A stretch of DNA of 64,000 bases from contig NZ_JADOER010000011.1 in NCBI RefSeq assembly GCF_018739865.1, forward strand, positions 310,001 to 374,000. Reading direction: 5' to 3'. Made by a program: the position numbers and the translations under genes. Below the pieces are notes generated by a model that did not search any database, was not told the DNA's origin, and saw nothing but the letters and a program-made list of their open reading frames with translations. This stretch comes from Leptothoe kymatousa TAU-MAC 1615 (lineage in GTDB: Bacteria > Cyanobacteriota > Cyanobacteriia > Phormidesmidales > Phormidesmidaceae). Below, piece by piece: positions 34,695 through 42,748 of the stretch (its first letter is position 1; each line of letters starts with the position of its first letter).

Positions 34695-36369
34695 CAGCCT
34701 TCCCAACAGTTTCGCTAGGGTCTAGCTCATCGAGTATGCGAAAGCGAATGTGGTTGATGGCCAAATCGCGCAGGGAAAAATCGTCTGGTTTGTCGTCGGC
34801 ATTCATTTTGGTAAAGGGAATGTCTTTGCCAATTTCGGTGTGGTACCAGGACAACCCCATGAAGAAACGCTCGGGATAGGGCCCTCGTTCGATAACATCA
34901 TCGACATTGGATTCCATGGGTAGCCAGCCCACGCCGGGGACATAAAATTCTAGCCACACATGGTTAAAGTCGGGCTCTAGGGGCAGGTGGCGATATTCGG
35001 CATGGGGCGGGCATTTGTAGCGGCCAATGGTGCGACAGGCGATGCCGTTGAGCCGAGCCAGGGCTAACAACACGCCGACATATTCACCACAGGAGCCGGT
35101 TCCCCTGGCGAGGGCAACCGCTGGGGTATCAATGGCGGGCTGAATGCCGTAGGACATGCGATCGTAAACGTAGTTGCGAATGCGCAATATTTTGCGTAGC
35201 ACATTGGTTTCGGTCCCGGCCCCTTCCCGGGCGGCCTGTTGAATGCTGGCTTTTTCCATGTCCAGCTCGTCGTCATCAATGAGGTAGCGTTCTAGCTCTG
35301 TGGGCAAGGGGCGCTCACCTTCGATGTCCTCGGGGGTGAGGCTATATTTCAGGCTATACATTTCTACGGTGGCTTTCCAGCCCACTAGGCCCCCCTGAAA
35401 GGGCTGGATTTGGTCGAACCGGAAGACTGCGACCTGCTGGCCGTTTTGGTCTTCGATGGTGAAGGGATGGCCAATGGGTTCCACATGGCGTACGCGCTGC
35501 CGCAGGGTATTGGAAGGTAGAGCGATGCGCCACTCGACGTTGTTGAGGGTAACGGCATCGAGGGGCAGGAGTTCTTCTACGTAGGAAAACTCCACCAGGT
35601 AACCGTTGGACAGGGTGTAGTGGTCTGCTGGGTTGTGGTGCAGGTAGAGGGGATGGATAAAGGTGCGATCGCGAAACGTGAGTTCGTGGGGCGATTCGGC
35701 ATTGGGGTTATCCCGAATGTAGGGTTCTTCGTCGGCATAGACGATGTGGCAAACGGGATCTTGGGCCGGGTCGGGCTGATAGAAGGCAATGCCGGTGGGT
35801 GAACTGTAGGGGGTGAGGGCGCTGAGCAGAATTTTGCCGGTAGTGTGCTCCAGGCAGTAAACCGTTTGCTCGGTTTGGTCACAGACCCATAGGCCCTCTG
35901 CATTGGCCGCCAGGGTTTCTTCGCCGACGCCGGGTTGGGGAAACTTGCCAATCGGTTCGCCGGTGTCGCGATCAAATAGGTGAATATAGCCAGATTTTTG
36001 GCAGCTAACGTAGACGGTGTTTTCCCAAACGGCCACCCCCGCTACGGTATAGGGTAGTTCGGCCAGTAAGCTGGTTTTTAGGGTGGCGCGATCGCACCAA
36101 AATACTTCTCGGTCTCGCCCAAACCAGAAAGTATCGTGCCAGAGTGATAGCCCCACGGCATCGATCCATTCTTTATCTTCTAGCTGGTGGGGATTGAGGA
36201 TAACGGTGTTATTGGTTTTGGGATTAACGGAGATCAGATAGCCCCGCACCCGATCGATGGAAAAAAACTGGTCTCCATCTGCTGCTAGGCCAGATAGGGC
36301 ATAGACACCAATGGGTCGAATGGTAGATGGTTGTTGCAATGTTTGGTTGGGCACCCCGCAGTCAGGCAT
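34687..36369 (-). CDS. Beta-propeller plus transglutaminase-like protein
   Basis: 560 aa. The first ~240 residues have repeated strand patterns of a beta-propeller (ALSGLAADGDQFFSIDR, YTVAGVAVWENTVYVS, EGLWVCDQTEQTVYCL). Then comes a transglutaminase N-like beta domain (~255-345) and a transglutaminase core (395-490). Catalytic Cys427 is in GTGSCGEYVGVLLAL and His470 in FNHVWLEFYVPG; the usual Asp is replaced by Glu or neighbouring acids (WLPMESNVDD). Such domains act as peptidases or transamidases. No signal peptide is seen. It overlaps iaaA by 8 bp, so it is in the same operon as the cyanophycin dipeptidase; a role in beta-aspartyl or arginyl peptide processing is inference only. Confidence 0.82.
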   Translation of the reverse strand: MPDCGVPNQTLQQPSTIRPIGVYALSGLAADGDQFFSIDRVRGYLISVNPKTNNTVILNPHQLEDKEWIDAVGLSLWHDTFWFGRDREVFWCDRATLKTSLLAELPYTVAGVAVWENTVYVSCQKSGYIHLFDRDTGEPIGKFPQPGVGEETLAANAEGLWVCDQTEQTVYCLEHTTGKILLSALTPYSSPTGIAFYQPDPAQDPVCHIVYADEEPYIRDNPNAESPHELTFRDRTFIHPLYLHHNPADHYTLSNGYLVEFSYVEELLPLDAVTLNNVEWRIALPSNTLRQRVRHVEPIGHPFTIEDQNGQQVAVFRFDQIQPFQGGLVGWKATVEMYSLKYSLTPEDIEGERPLPTELERYLIDDDELDMEKASIQQAAREGAGTETNVLRKILRIRNYVYDRMSYGIQPAIDTPAVALARGTGSCGEYVGVLLALARLNGIACRTIGRYKCPPHAEYRHLPLEPDFNHVWLEFYVPGVGWLPMESNVDDVIERGPYPERFFMGLSWYHTEIGKDIPFTKMNADDKPDDFSLRDLAINHIRFRILDELDPSETVGKADD

Positions 36370-36635
36370 GGATGGGAGAAGGATTGAGTGGTTAGTGGTT
36401 TTTTATTATAGGGATCTGGGGAGCTTAGGAATTGCAGCCTGGTACACTGACAAGCTTTCTGCTTTTAAGAACGAAAAAGTCTACTCTTGTAGTCCGTAAC
36501 TTTAACCCTGATCTTGCCGTAACTCTGTCTTTACCAATTTTTAAGTCTTGGTAGACATCTCCTTTCGGGGGGTGTGGGGGAGTTTAGGCCCCCACGACAT
36601 GGGGGGTTTCAGGGGGGAAAGCCCTGAGCGCACCT

Positions 36636-36669
36636 TCTTGCATTTGTCCCACTCTTGCATTTGTCCCAC
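36636..36669. repeat. 17-bp perfect tandem duplication
   Basis: TCTTGCATTTGTCCCAC occurs twice head to tail. Probably a slippage product in non-coding DNA. Confidence 0.85.
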
Positions 36670-36750
36670 TTGGTCATAAATGCACTAGATCACTGGTCAA
36701 AAGCAAAACCGGCTGCGTGGGGTCCCGCCGAGTTCCCCACACCCCCATGG

Positions 36751-36772
36751 CTAGGGCGTTCCGCCGCCCTAG
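36751..36772. repeat. REP-like hairpin downstream of argZ
   Basis: Perfect inverted repeat CTAGGGCG-TTCCGC-CGCCCTAG. It lies about 215 bp after the argZ stop on the minus strand and has no T-tract, so it is more likely a dispersed palindrome than a terminator. Confidence 0.55.
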
Positions 36773-36988
36773 AACCTACGGGAAAATATAGTTGGTATCC
36801 CTGATAGGCGGTTGGGGGTGCGGTTGGGTAATTTAGAATTTTGCGCGGGGCGACAAAATTCTAAAAGGGTTGAGGTTTCGAGTTCGTTGGGATGGCAAAT
36901 TTGAAGTGCAGGAACCAGGCAAAGCGAGGATTCTTGTAGGGGCACTCCCTTGTGGATGCCCCGATCCCTAACGCCTTTCTCCAAAGGC

Positions 36989-39091
36989 TTAAACCTTCGC
37001 ATATTCACCAGTCAGCTTACTCAACTGCTTCACCAACAAGCTCAAAAACAAGCCCACGTCTGTGACCACTCCAATGGATTCCAGCGAGCCTCGGTCGCTC
37101 AGCTTTGTCACCACCGCCGGGTTAATATCCACACACACCATCTTCACGCCAGCGGGGGTCATGTTGCCCACACCGATGGAATGTAGCATGGTGGATAGCA
37201 TCAAAATCAGGTCCGCCCCTTCGATTAGGTGGGCATAGTCGGCCTGGGCCTGGAGCAGGTCCATTTGGGTATCGGGCAAGGGGCCATCGTCTCGAATGGA
37301 GCCTGCCAATGAGAAGGGCACGTTGTGTTTGACGCATTCGTACATGACACCGCTGGGTAAAATGCCCTGGTCTACGGCCTTGGCGATGCTGCCGCAGCGA
37401 CGAATGGCGTTGATGGCTTTGAGGTGGTGTCGATGGCCACCGTGGACGGAGACGCCACGCTTCATATCCATGCCGAGAGACGTTCCCATTAGGGCTTGTT
37501 CGATGTCGTGGACCGCGATCGCATTGCCCCCAAGCAGCCCGTGGACATACCCGTCTCGAATCAGCGTTTGTAGGTGTTCACTGCCCCCGGTGTGAATCAC
37601 CACCGGCCCTGCCGTCACCACCGCTTTGCCCCCCTGGTCACGAATGCGCCGTAGATCCCAGGCAATTTGTTCCACCACCAGTTCTACGCGACGCTCGCTG
37701 GAGACACCGGCCCCCATAAAGCTAAATTCTTCTGAGGACGGTTGCTTTAGGGTCGTTGCCGTACGCTGAGTGCGAATCCCAGCACTGCCGACCACCACCG
37801 ATTCCCCTACCCGTAAATCCCGCAGCAGTTTGCAGCGTGCCACCGGCCCATCAGACGTATGGGTAATTGCGATCGCGCCATCCATCCGCTGGCCATGTAC
37901 CCGAATCCACTGCCCTGCCACCAGCACATCCGTCGGGTAAATCGCCGTTACATAAAAATCATCGGGCGCCACCCCAGCCTGCACCACCGCCTCAAGATGA
38001 GCATTCGCCACGGTCTCGGAACTGACGACGGCCCCCAGATCCACCAGCTGGCCCATGATGTCCTCAATCACCTCCGTATCCGGCGCAGAGACTTTCACCT
38101 CAGCCATAGACGTATCCTGCCGCTGTTCGCCCAAATGGAAGTTCAGTACCTGAAAGCTACCGCCACCAGACACGATGGTATCCAACGCACGATTGACCAA
38201 CCCCGAATCTAATAAATGCCCTTCCAAATTAACCACACGACTTTGAACAGAAGACGCCTGGGGCGACGCCTGACGAGACTCCGTCAGCCGCAGGGTTAAA
38301 CACTTGGCCGCCCCACCCGCCTTCAAAAACTCAGTCAGGGGGGTGGTCATCACGATAAAGCCCCGAGCAGATAGGGCCTGGTGCAGGCTATCGCTGGCAC
38401 TATTCATCACAATGGTCTGGCCCACATTGACCGCATTGCAAGCAAAGTTCACCGCATCTACGTCATCCACCACAATGCGCTTTTCCGCCGGAATGCGACG
38501 CTCAATCAAATGGTTGGAATAGGTATCAAACGCAGGCGGATAATACAGCAAATCACCATTGGTGAGCGGACAAAAACAGGTATCCAGATGATAAAAACGA
38601 CGATCAATCAGGCGTAGCGACAGCACCTCCACATCCAGCCACTTGGCCAAATAGGGATGGGCATCTAACTCCGAGCGAAACCCATACCCGGCCCAAAGAC
38701 AGCCGCTGGCACGATCCAACAGCGCGTCCCCCGCCCCCTCAAACGGCAAACTCTTAGGCAGGGTGTGCACCGTATAGCCATTATCTTCAAACCATTTTTG
38801 AAAATGGGGCTCTTCCCCCTGGCGTTCGGGATGGAAAAAGCGACTAAGCACCACGGTTTTACCCAGCACCAACCCAGCGTTGGCGGTAAATACCATATCG
38901 GGCCATCCAGGCTGGGGCGCCACCAATTCAACCGTCGCCTGCTCCTTCAGAATATGGTGCAGACCTTGCCACTGGTCCTGGGCACGTTCTCGAGACGAAC
39001 GATGGATGTTGCCCTCCATCCAAGGATTAATGACGTAATCCACATCGTAGTGCTGCGGAGCACACATCAAAATTCGCACAGACTCTGTCAT
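36989..39091 (-). CDS. argZ: Arginine dihydrolase / ornithine cyclodeaminase-type bifunctional enzyme
   Basis: 700 aa, matching AgrE/ArgZ (about 700). The N-terminal guanidino-modifying domain converts arginine to ornithine, CO2 and two ammonia. It shows NPWMEGNIHRSSRERAQDQW, WPDMVFTANAGL, PFEGAGDALL and the catalytic cysteine in GGAAKCLTLRL (residue ~265). The C-terminal LOR/SDH-like part, with NAD-type glycine motifs (LLGGNAIAVHDIEQALMGT, then TPAGVKMVCVDINPAVV), is assigned ornithine cyclodeaminase (proline-forming) activity in Anabaena AgrE. ATG 39091 gives the conserved start MTESVRILMCAPQHYDVDYV. It consumes arginine set free by cyanophycin breakdown. A cluster of TGCAAA motifs lies upstream. 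Confidence 0.95.
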   Translation of the reverse strand: MTESVRILMCAPQHYDVDYVINPWMEGNIHRSSRERAQDQWQGLHHILKEQATVELVAPQPGWPDMVFTANAGLVLGKTVVLSRFFHPERQGEEPHFQKWFEDNGYTVHTLPKSLPFEGAGDALLDRASGCLWAGYGFRSELDAHPYLAKWLDVEVLSLRLIDRRFYHLDTCFCPLTNGDLLYYPPAFDTYSNHLIERRIPAEKRIVVDDVDAVNFACNAVNVGQTIVMNSASDSLHQALSARGFIVMTTPLTEFLKAGGAAKCLTLRLTESRQASPQASSVQSRVVNLEGHLLDSGLVNRALDTIVSGGGSFQVLNFHLGEQRQDTSMAEVKVSAPDTEVIEDIMGQLVDLGAVVSSETVANAHLEAVVQAGVAPDDFYVTAIYPTDVLVAGQWIRVHGQRMDGAIAITHTSDGPVARCKLLRDLRVGESVVVGSAGIRTQRTATTLKQPSSEEFSFMGAGVSSERRVELVVEQIAWDLRRIRDQGGKAVVTAGPVVIHTGGSEHLQTLIRDGYVHGLLGGNAIAVHDIEQALMGTSLGMDMKRGVSVHGGHRHHLKAINAIRRCGSIAKAVDQGILPSGVMYECVKHNVPFSLAGSIRDDGPLPDTQMDLLQAQADYAHLIEGADLILMLSTMLHSIGVGNMTPAGVKMVCVDINPAVVTKLSDRGSLESIGVVTDVGLFLSLLVKQLSKLTGEYAKV

Positions 39092-39477
39092 GGTCAAATC
39101 CAATGAACCTAGGGGTGGTTGCAAAATAATCAGTAAATAAACGAGAGCTCAACACTCGCCAACCAATTATTAACGATCTAGGAACCACAACATTTTTTTG
39201 CCTGGAAGTGTATTTCCAGACTGCTAAAACAGGCTAAAAAGTCAAAATCTCCTGACCTGAGTTGTTTTAGGCATGCCAAAATGCAAAAGCCGCATACTGC
39301 ATGACGACAAAAATTTTGCAACTGACCAAAGGTCCATGCTTTGTTTTACAACGGCCCACAAACTGCAAAGCAATTTGCACAAACAAAACCAGACAACGCC
39401 AAAGTTGTTTTACGAATTTAATTTATGCAAAAACCGCATCAGCGATCGCAACAGAACAGAAAACACCCCAGCAAGCC
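39092..39477. other. argZ promoter region, 386 bp
   Basis: Non-coding between argZ and the DUF2283 gene. The track ORFs at 39273 and 39301 overlap each other in different frames and have no coding character. The region holds the TGCAAA/TTTGCA cluster described separately. Confidence 0.5.
39281..39439. promoter_or_regulatory. Cluster of five TGCAAA/TTTGCA motifs upstream of argZ
   Basis: TGCAAA at 39282, 39364 and 39426, TTTGCA at 39315 and 39374. Two sit inside 15-bp words ATGCAAAA(G/A)CCGCAT (39281, 39425) with one mismatch, and two form a perfect palindrome TGCAAA-N4-TTTGCA (39364-39379). Such density suggests a multi-site operator for argZ, about 190-350 bp from its start. The regulator is unknown. 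Confidence 0.4.
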
Positions 39478-39711
39478 CTATTCCCTATAGCTGGCCATGG
39501 GTTTATTAATATTCGCCTTACCCACATTGAACGAAATGGCAAAGGGGCTATCTGTTTTTAACGAGGCTTTTCTGATTTCTAAACCAATCACATGGCCATC
39601 TTCGTCATAGTCAAGCACCAATCCAGGGGAGATTTGGGTTGTTTCTTCAATCACAGCCGTGACAAGAGCAATCTGTAGGACGTCTTGTTCTGGATCGTAA
39701 ATGACTTTCAT
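39478..39711 (-). CDS. DUF2283 protein
   Basis: 77 aa. MKVIYDPEQDVLQIAL, then ETTQISPGLVLDYDEDGHVIGLEIRKAS, is the DUF2283 signature. These small proteins usually follow a DUF4258 gene and the pair is sometimes proposed to be toxin-antitoxin-like, though this is not established. GGAATTCTTTGT gives a modest ribosome site. Immediately upstream is a DUF4258-like fragment (39748-39909), so the gene may be the orphan of a former pair. Confidence 0.88.
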   Translation of the reverse strand: MKVIYDPEQDVLQIALVTAVIEETTQISPGLVLDYDEDGHVIGLEIRKASLKTDSPFAISFNVGKANINKPMASYRE

Positions 39712-39747
39712 ACAAAGAATTCCTTGTTTCCAGGGACGGATGACTAC

Positions 39748-39909
39748 TCAGGAATAACGACCATGCACTATTCCATAGTCCCGAGTTCTGCGCCCTAGAT
39801 TATAAACAGTTGAGCGCCCACTTGATGACGACGCAATAATTTCTGAAGGATTCGGGACCACATGACTCGTCTCAATCTCTAACAAAAACGCTGACCGATT
39901 GCGAACACA
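39748..39909 (-). pseudogene. Possible DUF4258 remnant
   Basis: A 53-codon open stretch on the minus strand, without ATG, reads ETSHVVPNPSEIIASSSSGR and then STVYNLGRRTRDYGIVHGRYS. The pattern NP-EII-GR-V-IV-GR resembles the C-terminal half of DUF4258 proteins, which normally precede DUF2283 genes as here. The expected N-terminal half is not found in frame (a stop lies at 39910). Treated as a decayed gene with low confidence; an accidental ORF is the alternative. Confidence 0.3.
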
Positions 39910-40143
39910 CTAATGATCCCCCCAGCATCTGCATTATGCAGCAGACCAGCAGCCACATTAAAGCGAAAAAATTGACTGCTATGCCCCTTTACTCTGTTAA
40001 ACCAACCAACCCATACATCAGAAGATTCAATTGTGATGTATGGCTCAGCTTATCTAGTTTCACCACAGCGCATCTAACAGTGATATCCATCAACGTACCC
40101 AAGGTGTTGTCTAGCCCCACTCAGCCATGGATATCTTGTCAGA
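39910..40143. other. Intergenic region, no gene seen
   Basis: The track ORF 39936-40217 overlaps the DUF1361 gene on the other strand and is not supported. No hairpin or repeat recognised; it may contain the missing 5' part of the DUF4258 remnant, too degenerate to read. Confidence 0.4.
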
Positions 40144-41004
40144 TTAATTCAATGCATTTTGCCCTGTCCGTGCATAGTGGATTCTCAGCTTTAACCCCAG
40201 GGTCACTTGCTTCATAACCCAATAGAGCACCGTCAGTAACACAAACGAAAAGAAAATAACCGCCACTGGTCGCTTGGACGTCAGGGTGTTCAATGTGGTT
40301 GCCAGCACACTGGTTGGATCAACAACAATATCCCAGCTATTTAGTCGAATAAACCGCCCCAGATATACACCAAAGGCACACAAAGCATGGATACTAATCT
40401 CCACCGGCCAAGTCAGTGCCTGCAATCCCTTCTGTTGCAGATAGAAATTTACATTTAAAAGAGAAACCACATAGGCCTCAAAGCCAACAATAATGGCCGC
40501 CATATGCAGCGGAATAAAAATAAAAGCAACCACCCAAATTTTGATCGTGCCAGCACTCGTGCCGCGAATCAGGTGCAAAATATCGGTTAAAACATAGGGG
40601 GCATTGGGCAAAAATGCGATGAAAGTAACCAGGCCGATCCACCACAGCCAAAGCTTCCGCGTGTGGGACTGTTTAAATAACCAAACACTGACCCCCAGGG
40701 CAATAACCATTACCCCGGCTAACCAAAGCAACTGGAGCAGCGTGCTAGGGTCAGCCGTCTGAATACCACGCACTACACCAAATGCAAACCGCTTGAGCCT
40801 GGGCAACCTGGACTCTAGGCCAACGATACCGATCAGCGCCGTACCAAAACAGGCGAGGGCAAACCAAAACGGCGGCATGGCCTTGCGGCGAAACAGCCGA
40901 AAGCTTAGCAGCATCGGGATAAAGGCTAGAAAAAGGTTCCACCAAATCCAACCGCTGTAAAAATTATTAATACCTTGATAAATATCAACGATGATCCATC
41001 GCAT
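40144..41004 (-). CDS. DUF1361 multipass membrane protein (paralogue)
   Basis: 286 aa. The signature FIAFLPNAPYVLTDILHLIRG and GVYLGRFIRLNSWDIV match the DUF1361 gene at 1419. It has an extra ~65-residue N-terminal section with two more transmembrane segments, giving about eight in all. Function unknown. The start is supported by TAATCAATCTATGC, which is identical to the start context of the first paralogue. moaE lies upstream on the same strand, 139 bp away; co-transcription is possible but not indicated. Confidence 0.85.
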   Translation of the reverse strand: MRWIIVDIYQGINNFYSGWIWWNLFLAFIPMLLSFRLFRRKAMPPFWFALACFGTALIGIVGLESRLPRLKRFAFGVVRGIQTADPSTLLQLLWLAGVMVIALGVSVWLFKQSHTRKLWLWWIGLVTFIAFLPNAPYVLTDILHLIRGTSAGTIKIWVVAFIFIPLHMAAIIVGFEAYVVSLLNVNFYLQQKGLQALTWPVEISIHALCAFGVYLGRFIRLNSWDIVVDPTSVLATTLNTLTSKRPVAVIFFSFVLLTVLYWVMKQVTLGLKLRIHYARTGQNALN

Positions 41005-41143
41005 AGATTGATTAACCCTAGATATATCGAAACATTACAGTTCTACTCATTTCTCAGGGTTAATTTCAATATGGGTTGGCGCCAGCGGCCTATGTTCGTT
41101 TGCCACGTTCCCAATTCTGCACCCCAAATTCAGCCCTTGCCTA

Positions 41144-41635
41144 CTATGGATTTTCTTCCTCACAGGCACCTATACTCACCCAGCTGGTGGAACCATCCTG
41201 CCAAATCTCTTTTTTCCAAATCGGGGCATTGTGCTTCAGTGTATCGATGGCATATTTGCAGGCGGCAAATGCCTCTGACCGATGGGGACAGCCCACAGCA
41301 ACAAGCACACTAATCTCTCCTACGGTGAGTTTGCCAGTGCGATGGTGAATGACCACATGGGTGATGTCGGGCCACTGCTGGCGCATCTCTGCCGAAATTT
41401 GTTTAAATACGGCCGCGGCCATGGGCTCATAGGCTTGATACTCTAGGGCAACAACGGCTTTACCCTCAGTGTTGTCGCGCACCATACCACTCATAACAAC
41501 AATGGCCCCATTGGCGCCATCATCCGCGGCACGATACACATCGTCTATGGACAATGGCGCAAAGGTAATGGCAAAACTATCAGCATCATTGGACTGGGTT
41601 TGTACATTAAGGTTAAACGGAAGGCCAATGGTCAT
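41144..41635 (-). CDS. moaE: Molybdopterin synthase catalytic subunit MoaE
   Basis: 163 aa. It forms molybdopterin from precursor Z with sulfur from MoaD thiocarboxylate. Characteristic segments are GAIVVMSGMVRDNTEGK, LEYQAYEPMAAAVFKQI, HHRTGKLTVGEISVLVAVGCPHR and DTLKHNAPIWKKEIW, with the active-site lysines in the last. Slightly extended N-terminus. MoaD and other cofactor genes are not in the window. Confidence 0.95.
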   Translation of the reverse strand: MTIGLPFNLNVQTQSNDADSFAITFAPLSIDDVYRAADDGANGAIVVMSGMVRDNTEGKAVVALEYQAYEPMAAAVFKQISAEMRQQWPDITHVVIHHRTGKLTVGEISVLVAVGCPHRSEAFAACKYAIDTLKHNAPIWKKEIWQDGSTSWVSIGACEEENP

Positions 41636-41841
41636 AGGTATGATAGGTGGAGGGTAAATGCGGCAAATACGCTTTGCCCAGGCAGATCGTCCCTAGCCAT
41701 TTTAGGGTGTCTATTAGACATTGCAAACCATGTAAATAGTGTCAGATTCTAGATTTTGTGAGGGAAAATTGATCATAGACTCTGCTAGCGGTTGCCATCT
41801 AACTAGGCACAGAGCTTTGAAACCATCGGAGTGTAAGCATT

Positions 41842-42105
41842 ATGCAATCTGGAATTTTCGCCATCGCCAATATCGGAAAATATCGCCTATACGTTGGCGA
41901 AAGCCATCAGCTTAAGGAGCGATGGGCCAAAATGCTATATATGTTCGACCAAGGAAAATTCCCATCCAAACGGTTACAAGCCGCATGGCAAGAATCTGGA
42001 GAGGAGCGAAAGTTCACATTTCACACGGCTGCAGAAATTTCTGAAGATACTCAACTATTTGGCTATCGTCAGTTTTTGAAAGATACGGACACCCAAGATA
42101 GCTAA
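41842..42105 (+). CDS. GIY-YIG-like mini-domain protein
   Basis: 87 aa. GIFAIANIGKYRLYVGES resembles the GIY-YIG pair (GIF and YVG variants), followed by RWAKML and LQAAWQESGEERKFTFHTA, as in single-domain GIY-YIG proteins. The domain is short and the catalytic glutamate is not evident, so nuclease activity is doubtful. GGAG lies 12 nt before the ATG. Flanked by non-coding DNA on both sides. Confidence 0.6.
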   Translation: MQSGIFAIANIGKYRLYVGESHQLKERWAKMLYMFDQGKFPSKRLQAAWQESGEERKFTFHTAAEISEDTQLFGYRQFLKDTDTQDS

Positions 42106-42748
42106 TCTCTTTATGTGGCGAACGGCTGCCACCCCCTTACCTTTGTTCTGCCGTAGGTTACGCTAGGGCTAACGTAATTTAATGAAACTGTCTCTGGTGT
42201 TGGGCTGCACTTCGTTCCACCTAACCTACATCAGGATTTTTTGTCAGCCGGTCAGTCAGGCTGAGCACTGCAAACTTGAGGGCAATTGCGACACATGTGA
42301 TATCTCTCACGTTCTGGATATTGCCCGACCGAAAGCAACAACAACCCCCTTTATCTTTCTAACGTCATTACCCTAGCCAGGGTGACCAAAAACGATTTCA
42401 GATATCACACTGCCTCTAACCTGCTAAAACAGCGAACATATTGTTACACTCTGTGGATTGAATGTACGCCGAATTACCTGCACAGAAGTCTCTTTAGAGC
42501 CTTTTTTTACGACATTCTTACTCAGCTTAGTTTCTTATTTTTGTCAGCTATCTGGCCTGATAACAATACCTTATCGATTTATTTTGATGGGTCCATTCTC
42601 CCCTCAAGGCAAGGGTTTACGCATTTTAAAGAGCTGAAAATTCAGAAAAATATGTATCCGGGACGCTATGTCAGAACAACTTCTATACCTTAAATTTAAG
42701 TAGACTCACGTAAGTCGTCTACCATTACTGTCTCTCTACGGAACTCCC
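42106..42748. other. Intergenic region before the receptor locus, 643 bp
   Basis: Two track ORFs (42182-42376, 42382-42693) lack ribosome sites and coding character. The only clear element is the 12-bp palindrome CTTAAATTTAAG at 42689-42700, 49 bp before the start of the TPR receptor gene. It must contain the promoter of that gene. Confidence 0.5.
42689..42700. promoter_or_regulatory. 12-bp palindrome upstream of receptor gene
   Basis: Perfect CTTAAATTTAAG, 48 bp before ATG 42749. It partly resembles CTTAA halves of cyanobacterial Pho boxes, interesting because the gene product has a PstS-like domain, but the palindrome geometry differs from tandem Pho boxes. Confidence 0.3.

Larger units (their letters stand above)
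36370..36988. other. Repeat-rich intergenic region, 619 bp
   Basis: Between the transglutaminase-like gene and argZ. It contains a perfect tandem pair of 17-mers TCTTGCATTTGTCCCAC (36636-36669), a G-rich GTGGGGG...CCCCCAC stem (around 36570-36595), and a perfect 8-bp hairpin CTAGGGCG-N6-CGCCCTAG (36751-36772). The track ORF 36769-37008 overlaps the argZ end and looks like a translated repeat. No gene is supported. Confidence 0.55.

Noticed and set aside
36769-37008. 79-aa minus-strand ORF near the end of argZ
   Set aside because: It overlaps the argZ stop and is built from the repeat-rich intergenic sequence; no ribosome site or recognisable domain.
39273-39561. Two overlapping plus-strand ORFs opposite the DUF2283 gene and argZ leader
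   Set aside because: They use different frames of the same DNA and run antisense into the well-supported DUF2283 gene.
42182-42693. Two plus-strand ORFs (64 and 103 aa) before the receptor locus
   Set aside because: No Shine-Dalgarno, mixed composition and no domain-like pattern; most likely chance ORFs in AT-rich DNA.
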